Shown piece by piece: positions 34,376-41,849 of a stretch of DNA of 64,000 bases. Both the position numbers and the translations under genes were made by a program. The stretch spans positions 1 to 64,000 of the forward strand of contig CAWEDP010000001.1 of NCBI GenBank assembly GCA_963807925.1, given 5' to 3'. The stretch is from CAWEDP01 sp963807925 (GTDB taxonomy: Bacteria; Acidobacteriota; Vicinamibacteria; Vicinamibacterales; CAVVIG01). The number at the start of each line of letters is the position of its first letter. The first letter of the stretch is position 1. The notes beneath the pieces were generated by a model. It had not been told where the DNA came from. It saw nothing but the letters and a program-made list of their open reading frames with translations, and made no database searches.

Positions 34376-35209
34376 TTAGTTTGGGGGCGCGGGTGGCGCC
34401 GACGAGGTGGCCTTGCTCATCAGATAGCCGGCGTGGCTGATGCCGAGCAGCGGCAGCATCCCCTCCCCGATGTCCGGGAGCGACGTCGGGTACGGCGCGC
34501 GGCGCAACAGGGCGCCGATCGAAAACGCGTAGGCCATCACCAGCAGGATCGTGAAGAAGAACATCTGCAGCTTGCCAACGTCCAGATGGCCCGCATTGTC
34601 CACCGTCTCCCCCATGAACAGATCGGCGAGCGTGGCGTCGGCAACGAGCTTGTTCTTGACGAGTTGTCCCTCGACATCGACGGCGGCGGGATTCTTCCCC
34701 TGAGCGCGCAGCAGCCTCGTCTCCCGCTCGGGCGAGAGGGCGAGGTCCGCGTCCTTCTTGGCGTTCTTGATGAGCGGCGAACCGATGAAGGACGTCGTGC
34801 TGATCCCGAGCAGGATCCAGATCGTGGACGGTACCGCGATGTCCATGGCGGCCACGATGTCCGCTTCGGTCTGTGGCGTCTTCGCCAGACGGCCCACGAC
34901 CATCGTCCCGAACGCGGAGACCACGAGGACCGTCCAGATCACGAGCTGGAGGCGCGACAGGCTCAGGCGATTGCGCTCGTCGACGAGCGCGCCCAACCAC
35001 ACCCCCGTCACGCCGTGACCCACGATCAACGTGAACATCGCCAGGACGGCCATCGTGACGAGCCACGAGTGGTACATGTCCCAGGGCCGCCGGGTCGCCA
35101 TGTACACGAACATCGCCACGATGAGGACGACGGCCGAGGAGTGCCACACGCGCCACCGGCCCAGCGGGGACGGCGGACCGGCCGGCGGAATTGCAGCGGT
35201 TGGGACCAT
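34376..35209 (-). CDS. Integral membrane protein of unknown function
   Basis: This protein has 277 residues with four predicted membrane segments (SSAVVLIVAMFVYMA, WLVTMAVLAMFTLIVGH, LQLVIWTVLVVSAFGTMVVG, LQMFFFTILLVMAYAFSIGA) and a fifth weaker one (STIWILLGISTTSFIG). A charged cytoplasmic stretch (KKDADLALSPERETRLL) lies between. The final motif LLGISHAGYLMSKATSS resembles bacterial proteins I have seen as hypothetical channel-like membrane proteins. It diverges from the DUF1800 operon, with a microsatellite between them. Confidence 0.75.
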   Translation of the reverse strand: MVPTAAIPPAGPPSPLGRWRVWHSSAVVLIVAMFVYMATRRPWDMYHSWLVTMAVLAMFTLIVGHGVTGVWLGALVDERNRLSLSRLQLVIWTVLVVSAFGTMVVGRLAKTPQTEADIVAAMDIAVPSTIWILLGISTTSFIGSPLIKNAKKDADLALSPERETRLLRAQGKNPAAVDVEGQLVKNKLVADATLADLFMGETVDNAGHLDVGKLQMFFFTILLVMAYAFSIGALLRRAPYPTSLPDIGEGMLPLLGISHAGYLMSKATSSAPPAPPN

Positions 35210-35301
35210 GTCGAATCCGGGCCGTCGACTCCGTGCCGAACGGGCGTGTGTGGATTATACGAGACGGCGGTCAGCCGCAGGCTTGAAGCTCATCGGTTAT
35301 C

Positions 35302-35330
35302 GTAAGTAAGTAAGTAAGTAAGTAAGTAAG
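35302..35330. repeat. Tetranucleotide microsatellite (GTAA)7
   Basis: Seven perfect GTAA copies plus G lie in the 178-bp divergent gap, 57 bp before the DUF1800 start and 92 bp before the membrane-protein start. Slippage would change promoter spacing in 4-bp steps without touching a reading frame. Confidence 0.9.
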
Positions 35331-35387
35331 GTGGGTATTGCCGACGTCGAAGCCCGACGGTAAAGTAAGCCACCTGGAGTGATCGAC

Positions 35388-37034
35388 ATGACTGCGCGCG
35401 TCCATCTGGCTGCGATCGTCGCGGGAGCCCTTCTCGTTTCCGGGGTTGGGACAAGTCGGCTCCGGGGTCAACAGTCATGGACTCCGATCGGATTCGAGGC
35501 CTACTGGCCCGACACCGTGAGACTGCTCGATCAGGTGACGTTCGGCCCGACGCCCGACCTCGTGTTGCACGTGGACGATGTCGGGACCGATCGGTTCCTG
35601 GCGGAACAATTCGACGCCGCCATGGACCCGTACCCCGACCTGCCGCCGATGCCCTCGACGCGGCCTGCCGACTGCACGGGCGCCTGCCAGCGGGAGAACT
35701 ACACGATGTACCTGCTGCAGCGGCATTTCTTCACGAACGCGCTGTTCGGCTCCGATCAGCTCCGCCAGCGGGTGGCGTTTGCCCTCGGCCAGATCCTGGT
35801 GGTCTCGGCGGTCAACTCGAACATCCGCCTGGCGAGCTGGATGCAGCCGTACCAGCAGCTGCTCTACGCGGACGCGTTCGGTGATTTCCGGCAGCTGCTC
35901 GAGGACGTGACGCTCAACGCGGCCATGGGCAGCTACCTCAATGTGCTCAACAACAAGAAGTTCAACCCGACGACCGGGGTGAAACCGAACGAGAACTTCG
36001 CCCGCGAGGTCCTGCAGCTGTTTTCAATCGGGCTCGTGCAACTGAACCAGGATGGCACGCCGGTGCGGGACGCCCAGGGCGCGACGATTCCGACCTACGA
36101 CCAGCCGACGATCGAAGAGTTCGCGCGCGTGTTCACCGGGTGGATCCTGGCGCCGGCCTTTGGCAGTGGCATCCCGAACTACCGGGATCCCATGGTGGTG
36201 CGCGTGAGCCGCGGGAGCGAGGTGGATCACGACACCGACGAAAAGCACCTGCTCGGCGGCGCCGTCGTGGCTGCCGGGCTGTCGGCGCGCCAGGATCTCG
36301 AGGCCGCGCTCGACAACATCTTCTACCATCCGAACGTCGCCCCGTTCATCTGCAAGCAGCTCATCCAGCACCTGGTCACGAGCAATCCGAGCCCGGCCTA
36401 CGTCGCGCGCATCGCGAACGTCTTCGACGACGACGGCGAGGGCGTGCGAGGCGATTTGAAGGCGGTCGTTCGCGCCATCCTCGTCGACGAGGAGGCGCGC
36501 GGCGACCACGGAGGGGACACGACGTACGGACACCTGGCCGAGCCCGCCCTCTTCATCGCGCGCGTGCTCCGCGCGTTCCACCCGACGAGCGACGGCGTCG
36601 TGAACTCGTACGCCGCGTCGATGGGTCAGGATGTGTTCCGCGCACCGTCGGTCTTCAATTTCTATCCGCCCGGGTACCGGGTCTTCGGCACCAACGGCCT
36701 GCTCGGTCCGGAGTTCAAGCTGCACGATTCGTCGAGTGCGCTGGCCAGGGCCAACTTCGTGAACACGGTCATCTTGGGCTCGATCGCGGCAAACGGTACG
36801 GACCGGCCGCTCGGCACCAAGGTCGATCTGACGCCGCTCGTCGCCCTGGCGGGACAACCCGAGACCTTGGTGTCGGAACTGAACGGGCTGCTGCTGCATC
36901 AGGCGATGCCGCAGCCGATGATCGATACGATCATCAGCGCCGTGCGGGTGGTGCCGGCCGGCAGCACGCTGCTGCGCGTGAAGACGGCGGCGTATCTGGT
37001 CATGACCTCAGCCCTCTATCAGGTGCAACAATGA
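35388..37034 (+). CDS. DUF1800 family exported protein
   Basis: This protein has 548 residues. ATG 35388 follows CTGGAG by 9 bp; the in-frame GTG at 35379 is too close. An export signal is present (VHLAAIVAGALLVSGVG). DUF1800 landmarks are LLDQVTFGPTPDLV, MYLLQRHFFTNALFGSDQLR, NNKKFNPTTGVKPNENFARE, LQLFSIGL, FARVFTGWIL, LLGGAVVAAG and FICKQLIQHLVT. The stop overlaps the next gene by ATGA, a near-universal pairing with DUF1501. Such pairs are suggested to act in the periplasm on an unknown substrate. Confidence 0.92.
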   Translation: MTARVHLAAIVAGALLVSGVGTSRLRGQQSWTPIGFEAYWPDTVRLLDQVTFGPTPDLVLHVDDVGTDRFLAEQFDAAMDPYPDLPPMPSTRPADCTGACQRENYTMYLLQRHFFTNALFGSDQLRQRVAFALGQILVVSAVNSNIRLASWMQPYQQLLYADAFGDFRQLLEDVTLNAAMGSYLNVLNNKKFNPTTGVKPNENFAREVLQLFSIGLVQLNQDGTPVRDAQGATIPTYDQPTIEEFARVFTGWILAPAFGSGIPNYRDPMVVRVSRGSEVDHDTDEKHLLGGAVVAAGLSARQDLEAALDNIFYHPNVAPFICKQLIQHLVTSNPSPAYVARIANVFDDDGEGVRGDLKAVVRAILVDEEARGDHGGDTTYGHLAEPALFIARVLRAFHPTSDGVVNSYAASMGQDVFRAPSVFNFYPPGYRVFGTNGLLGPEFKLHDSSSALARANFVNTVILGSIAANGTDRPLGTKVDLTPLVALAGQPETLVSELNGLLLHQAMPQPMIDTIISAVRVVPAGSTLLRVKTAAYLVMTSALYQVQQ

Positions 37035-38368
37035 CGATCAGCCGACGAACGTTCCTGGTCCACGGCTGCGGCGGCGGTGCGGCCGCCCTCGCCCTGCACC
37101 GCCTCGGCCTCGTCAATCTGTACGCGCAAGCAGGCGGGTACCGCGCCCTGGTCTGCGTCTTCCTGTTCGGCGGCAACGACAGCAACAACATGGTCGTCCC
37201 GCTGGACGCCTACGCGGCCTACGAGGCTGTACGGGGCGTCGACACCGGCGTCAACATCGCTCGCGACACGCTGCTGCCGATTGCGCCGCCGAGCGCCGGC
37301 GCCGCGTTCGGCTTCCATCCGGGGCTGGCCTCTCTCGTTCCCCTGTGGGACGGGGGACGGCTCGCCGTCGCGTGCAATGTCGGGCCGCTGGTCGAACCGG
37401 TGTCCCGCGCGCAATACCTCGGCGGGAACGCCGCCATTCCACTCAATCTGTTCTCGCATTCCGACCAGCAGGGCCAATGGCAGACCTGTGTCTCCACCGG
37501 CCCGAGCGCCACCGGCTGGGGCGGACGCACGGTCGACCGCATCGCCGCCGCATCCACGTTCCCGGCCATGGTCACCGTGGCCGGGCTCACGCCGTTCACC
37601 GCCGCCGTGTCGGGACAGCCGCTCGCGCTGACGCCGGGACAGGCGTTCAAGCTCAATGGCTTCGACTCGAGCGCGGCCGCGACCGCCCGTCACGATGCGC
37701 TCGTCGCATTGCTGCAGCAGGACGGAGGCAATCAACTGGTCGGCGCCGCGAACGGAGCCATGTCGCTGGCCGTCGACAACGCACAGCTGCTCGCGTCGGT
37801 GCCCCCCTTGACCACGACGTTTCCGGCGACGTCGCTCGGATCGCAGCTCCAACAAGTCGCCCAGATGATCAAGCTGAACCAGACCGCGGTGGGACTCCCG
37901 CGACAACTGTTCTTCTGCGCGCTTGGCGGCTTCGATACGCACAACGGCCAGGCGGCGACCCAGGCCGGGCTGCTGACGCAGCTCGCCGATGCCATGGCGG
38001 CGTTCTACGACGCCACGCTGGAGCTCGGAGTGTCGGATGGCGTGACGACCTTTACGCTCAGCGACTTCGCGCGCACGTTCCGGCCGAACGGGAACGCCGG
38101 GACCGATCATGCCTGGGGAGGCCACCATCTGGTCATGGGCGCCGCCGTCCACGGCACCGACTTCTACGGCCGGTACCCCGAGCTGGCGCTCGACGGCCCG
38201 GACGACACCGACAGCGGATCGGCCGCGCGCGGACGCTGGATTCCGACGACCGCCGTCGATCAATACGCGGCCGCGCTCGCGTCGTGGTACGGCGTCGGCG
38301 ATGCGGACCTGCCGGCGATCTTTCCCAACCTCGATCGCTTCGACGACCAGCGCCTTGGGTTCTTGTAA
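37031..38368 (+). CDS. DUF1501 family protein, Tat-exported
   Basis: This protein has 445 residues. The N-terminus MTISRRTFLVHGCGGGAAAL is a twin-arginine signal. The domain belongs to the alkaline-phosphatase/sulfatase-like superfamily (LVCVFLFGGNDSNNMVVPLD, PLNLFSHSDQQGQWQT, FFCALGGFDTHNGQ, TFTLSDFARTFRPNGNAGTD, HAWGGHHLVMG), with the conserved Asp/His residues of the family present. Translation is coupled to DUF1800 by a 4-bp overlap. Confidence 0.93.
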   Translation: MTISRRTFLVHGCGGGAAALALHRLGLVNLYAQAGGYRALVCVFLFGGNDSNNMVVPLDAYAAYEAVRGVDTGVNIARDTLLPIAPPSAGAAFGFHPGLASLVPLWDGGRLAVACNVGPLVEPVSRAQYLGGNAAIPLNLFSHSDQQGQWQTCVSTGPSATGWGGRTVDRIAAASTFPAMVTVAGLTPFTAAVSGQPLALTPGQAFKLNGFDSSAAATARHDALVALLQQDGGNQLVGAANGAMSLAVDNAQLLASVPPLTTTFPATSLGSQLQQVAQMIKLNQTAVGLPRQLFFCALGGFDTHNGQAATQAGLLTQLADAMAAFYDATLELGVSDGVTTFTLSDFARTFRPNGNAGTDHAWGGHHLVMGAAVHGTDFYGRYPELALDGPDDTDSGSAARGRWIPTTAVDQYAAALASWYGVGDADLPAIFPNLDRFDDQRLGFL

Positions 38369-38564
38369 TACCCACCGCCTTCGTCACCTTCGATCGATCC
38401 GGGCCATTTATCGACGCGCCAGGCAGCTCACGAGCTGAGGTTCGAGGAGACGGGCAGCTGAAGGCAACGAGATCGATTCTCGACGCACCTCGGCTCCGCA
38501 CGTCATCATCCAACAACGGCAGGTCGCGCACGTGACCTGTCTTTTCCCGTTCACTCGAAGCGCC

Positions 38565-39113
38565 TCACCGTTTGCCGTCGGCGCTGCCGTCCTGCGGCAG
38601 CCTGGCGTCGAGCTGCTCCGCCAGCTCACCGACGTCCGTCCGGCGGGCCAGCTCTCGATACTTCGCCGACGCCATCGTCGTGCGGAGGTTGAAATGCTCG
38701 CACAGTTCGCCGAGCATCCGCAGCACCATGGTCATTTCCTGTTCGGAGAGCAGATTGACTTGAAGGTCGAGATGGGCGCGTCGATCCGCTTCGTGGGTCA
38801 ATCGGTTCTGACTGGCCAGGACGAACAGGCTCAGAAAGATGGCTTCCAGACTCACGATCGTGGTGAGCAGCGTGAACGGGTAGGGATCGAACGGCTCGAG
38901 GCGGGCGATGCGTCCCGTGTTCAGCGCAATCCAGGCGACGAACCAGACCACGTGCGCCACGACGGTGCTCTCGCGCGCCGCGATCGCCGAGACCGCGTCC
39001 CCGAACCGCTCCGTGAAGGAGCGCTTTCGCGCGGCCTCCTCCTGCAGTCGCGCCACCGCCCTGATGTTCTCGTCGGCCGGCCGTCCCAACCGCGCATCGG
39101 TTCTCTTGTTCAT
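38565..39113 (-). CDS. DUF1003 family membrane protein
   Basis: This protein has 182 residues. The DUF1003 core is VVAHVVWFVAWIALNTGRIA and LEPFDPYPFTLLTTIVSLEA followed by FLSLFVLASQNRLTHEADRR, with two membrane segments. A soluble C-terminal helical region follows (LSEQEMTMVLRMLGELCEHF). It starts 37 bp after the stop of the methyltransferase gene and may be the last gene of that operon. Confidence 0.88.
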   Translation of the reverse strand: MNKRTDARLGRPADENIRAVARLQEEAARKRSFTERFGDAVSAIAARESTVVAHVVWFVAWIALNTGRIARLEPFDPYPFTLLTTIVSLEAIFLSLFVLASQNRLTHEADRRAHLDLQVNLLSEQEMTMVLRMLGELCEHFNLRTTMASAKYRELARRTDVGELAEQLDARLPQDGSADGKR

Positions 39114-39150
39114 GACGTCTGTCGCCCTCAGGCGGATGATGACAGATCGG

Positions 39151-39945
39151 TCAGCGTTCGCGGACGGCGGTCACGATGGCGTACCCGAGCCGGCCTTTTT
39201 CGATGGCAGCCAGCGCGTGGCGCGCCATCTGTCTGGCGGCGTCGAGATCGAACGCCGGCGGTTCGATTCTTTGGAGACCGGCCAGTATTTCGGTTGCCAG
39301 GAACCGGCCCTGAATGGCCGTGACCATCTGCTGCAACGCTTCGTCGTGCGGCTCGACGGCCGCGACGGTCAGCCCCGCGCCGGCCAGCCACGCCGCGTAG
39401 GTGCCGGTGTCGCGCGCATCCGCCAGGCAGGCGATCCATGCGAGGAGATCGTTCAAACCTTCAGACGCTCCTGGCGCGCGCGTGATGTCGCTGAGCCCGA
39501 CGCGCCCGCCGGGCCGCACCACGCGCGCGAACTCACGGGCGGCCGCCGGCTTGTCGGGAAAGGTGCAGAACGCGCACTCGCAGACGACGGCATCGACCGA
39601 TTCGTCCGCCAGCGGGAGCTGCTCCACGTCGCTCTGCTCGAAGCGGACGCGGTCGGCGAGCCCCAGCCGGACGGCCTCGCCCCGCGCCCGCTCGACGTTG
39701 GAAGCGCTCAGGTCGAACCCCGAGACGCGACAGCCATATCGTTGCGCCAGGAACAGCGCGCTCGTTCCGCGGCCCGAGGCGGCGTCCACGGCGTGGCTGT
39801 CGGGACCGAGGTTCAGAAGGCGGCCGAGCCGCTCGGTCAGGCCGAGGCCACCGGGATGGAAGGAGTCGCCGAGCAGGCGCGCGACGAGATCGCTTTCGTA
39901 CAGCCGCGCGCAGCACGACTTGATCGCGTCCGCGCCGGCACTCAC
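39151..39945 (-). CDS. SAM-dependent methyltransferase (ArsM/DVU_1556-like)
   Basis: This protein has 264 residues from a GTG at 39945 that overlaps the radical SAM stop by 3 bp. A class I methyltransferase fold is seen: HAVDAASGRGTSALFLAQRY (motif I), VSGFDLSASN, DRVRFEQSDVEQLPLADES, VVRPGGRVGLSDIT. Cysteines at SCCARLYESD and CECAFCTFPD recall the ArsM-like DVU_1556 group. The substrate is unknown. Arsenic methylation is possible from the cysteines, but translation coupling to the radical SAM gene argues for a role in that pathway. Confidence 0.85.
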   Translation of the reverse strand: MSAGADAIKSCCARLYESDLVARLLGDSFHPGGLGLTERLGRLLNLGPDSHAVDAASGRGTSALFLAQRYGCRVSGFDLSASNVERARGEAVRLGLADRVRFEQSDVEQLPLADESVDAVVCECAFCTFPDKPAAAREFARVVRPGGRVGLSDITRAPGASEGLNDLLAWIACLADARDTGTYAAWLAGAGLTVAAVEPHDEALQQMVTAIQGRFLATEILAGLQRIEPPAFDLDAARQMARHALAAIEKGRLGYAIVTAVRER

Positions 39946-41438
39946 GGGTGGAGACCCTCGAACGAGAACCGGATCGGCGACGGCTCGTACCGGCGCCCTT
40001 CGGCGCGCGCGCGCTGCCGCTCGGGCTCCATCGCCTCGAGCTGCGCGCGGGCCTGCTCGCGGTAGCCGACCGAGTTGTAGGCGCAGAAGGGGATCTGCCT
40101 GCCGCCGGGCAGCAGGATCTCCTTGCAGCACTTCATCAGGTTCTTCTGGTTGAACGTCCACGGGTCCATGAAGTCCTGCACCATGATCATCATCATGTGG
40201 GTCGCCAGGTCGCCCACCGTGGCGGCGGCTGGCAGTCCGCAGGCCTGACACGCGAGCGTCAGATCGTCCGCCGACTTCTGCGACCCGGCCACCGACGACG
40301 ACGACCACAGTCCTTCGAGCGCGCGCCGAATCTCCAGACCGAAATCGGGGACGACCCGATTGGCGAGGTAGTCGAGGTAGTCGTAGACGTTCACGATCCG
40401 CGGCAGCGGGACCACCTGATCGCCGTCGACGAACGCATAGGTCACGGCATTGCACGTCGGGAAGCAGCACGGCACCGGAATGAAGTCGCTGACGAGGAAG
40501 CGGCCGCCCGTCTGGCCGGCGATGCTCTCCAGGATGTCGGGAATCGTGATGCGCCGCATCGGATCGTGACGGAGGTGCCGCCCCGCGTGGAACGCCGGCT
40601 GGAAGTTGACGCCGCGGACTGCCGGATGGCCGACGGCGAAGTCGACGATGCGGCCGATCTCGTGCTCGTTGACGCCGCGCTCGATGGCGGGGACGATCGT
40701 CACGTTCAGACCGGCGGCGGCGAGACGATCGAGCGCGCGAATCTTCTCGTCGACAACGTCCGGCTCGCCGCGCAGCGCGAGCCCCGTCCGTCGCTCGAAT
40801 CCGTCGAACTGAAAGTAGAACGCCGGCTTCACCTCGGCCAGCTCCGCGACGAACGCCTCGTCGTTCGCGATGCGCCGTCCGTTGGTGTTGATCATGACGA
40901 AGCGGACGCCCCGGGCGTTCGCGGCCCTCACGAAATCGATGATCTGCGGGTGAATCGTCGGCTCTCCGCCCGAGAACTGCACGACCTCGGGCACCCCCTC
41001 GGTACGCACGAAATCGTCGAGGATCGCCTCGACTTCTTCGAGCGTCAGGCTGAATCCCTTGCCCGCCGTCGAGAAGCACAGCGGACAGTTCATGTTGCAG
41101 CCGCTGTTCACCTCGATGATCCCCAGGCAGGCGTGCTGCTGGTGATCGGGGCACAGCCCGCAGTCGTAGGGACAGCCGTGCTCGCGGTCGGCGCCCCACG
41201 CCAGCGGAATCGTGCCCGGCTTGTTGTACCGGCTGTTGGCGACATACGCGTCGGCGTCCCCGAACACGAGCGCCTCGAACTCGCCGCAGGCCGCGCATCG
41301 CTTCCGCATGTAGACCTTGTTGTCACGAAAGACGACGTGCGCGTCGATCACGCGACGGCAGTTCGGGCAGATGCTGCGTGTCAGCTCGCTGAAGATGTAA
41401 TCGGCGTCGCGTTTCCGCGTGTGTGTCTCGACCGCCAC
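39942..41438 (-). CDS. Radical SAM enzyme, Tes/MJ0619-like
   Basis: This protein has 498 residues from GTG 41438, 2 bp after the VKOR stop. Cysteines come in groups: C24-x2-C27...C48-x2-C51 (rubredoxin/zinc-like), C89, C93, C96, C104 (auxiliary cluster, GCPYDCGLCPDH), C114-x3-C118-x2-C121 (radical SAM cluster, GCNMNCPLC), and further Cys near the end (PCCFPTC, CQACG, CC). This layout matches tetraether lipid synthase (Tes, MJ0619) and its bacterial relatives. FSGGEPTIHP is the SAM-binding GGE motif. C-C bond formation on lipids or methylation of an sp3 carbon are candidate reactions. The actual substrate cannot be told. Confidence 0.82.
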   Translation of the reverse strand: MAVETHTRKRDADYIFSELTRSICPNCRRVIDAHVVFRDNKVYMRKRCAACGEFEALVFGDADAYVANSRYNKPGTIPLAWGADREHGCPYDCGLCPDHQQHACLGIIEVNSGCNMNCPLCFSTAGKGFSLTLEEVEAILDDFVRTEGVPEVVQFSGGEPTIHPQIIDFVRAANARGVRFVMINTNGRRIANDEAFVAELAEVKPAFYFQFDGFERRTGLALRGEPDVVDEKIRALDRLAAAGLNVTIVPAIERGVNEHEIGRIVDFAVGHPAVRGVNFQPAFHAGRHLRHDPMRRITIPDILESIAGQTGGRFLVSDFIPVPCCFPTCNAVTYAFVDGDQVVPLPRIVNVYDYLDYLANRVVPDFGLEIRRALEGLWSSSSVAGSQKSADDLTLACQACGLPAAATVGDLATHMMMIMVQDFMDPWTFNQKNLMKCCKEILLPGGRQIPFCAYNSVGYREQARAQLEAMEPERQRARAEGRRYEPSPIRFSFEGLHP

Positions 41439-41440
41439 GG

Positions 41441-41845
41441 TTACCTCAGGCGCCAGAGCGCCCAGAGCAGCAGAGGCGATGCGGCGCTGGTCAGCAGGCA
41501 ATACGTGCAGAACGCCCCGAGCCTGATCATGTCGTACACGCCGATCGCATTCGCCCCGACTGCCAGGACGCCGAGCGCGAAGAGCACGGTTCCCGCGCCG
41601 ATGTCTCCAGGCACCAACAGCAGCGCCAGCATGATCGCGTACAGGGCGGCGCCGATGTAGCCGTCGGGGACGCCGAACGGGCGGGCAAACCGCGCGTCGG
41701 CCACCGCTTCGCAGCCGGCGCCGTTCACGGGACACCACAGCCGCCCGATCGTCCGGCTCTGGTACAGCCCGACGTAGAACATCGCGCCTGCGCTGGCGCC
41801 CGCCAGCACGATCGCCAGCGGCCGGAGAAATTGAACGCGATTCAT
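41441..41845 (-). CDS. Vitamin K epoxide reductase (VKOR) family protein
   Basis: This protein has 134 residues with four membrane segments. Loop cysteines (LWCPVNGAGCEAVADARFAR) and the active-site CxxC (GAFCTYCLLTSAA) are present, as in bacterial VKOR that reoxidises disulfide-forming partners with quinone. ATG 41845 lies 4 bp after the stop of the peptidase gene. No Trx-like domain is fused, so a separate DsbA-like partner would be needed. It probably supplies disulfides, or acts on a quinone-linked step of this operon. Confidence 0.9.
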   Translation of the reverse strand: MNRVQFLRPLAIVLAGASAGAMFYVGLYQSRTIGRLWCPVNGAGCEAVADARFARPFGVPDGYIGAALYAIMLALLLVPGDIGAGTVLFALGVLAVGANAIGVYDMIRLGAFCTYCLLTSAASPLLLWALWRLR

Positions 41846-41849
41846 CGTA

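Noticed and set aside
35302..35330. Short tandem repeat as a possible CRISPR or iteron array
   Set aside because: The unit is 4 bp without spacers and there are no cas or rep genes. It is a simple microsatellite.
39151..39945. Firm call of the methyltransferase as arsenite methyltransferase (arsM)
   Set aside because: It has cysteines of the related DVU_1556 group, but there is no arsenic resistance context and the three-Cys pattern of ArsM could not be matched with certainty.
39948..41660. 570-codon open frame antisense to the radical SAM gene
   Set aside because: It has no recognisable motif. The sense frame shows ordered cysteine clusters.
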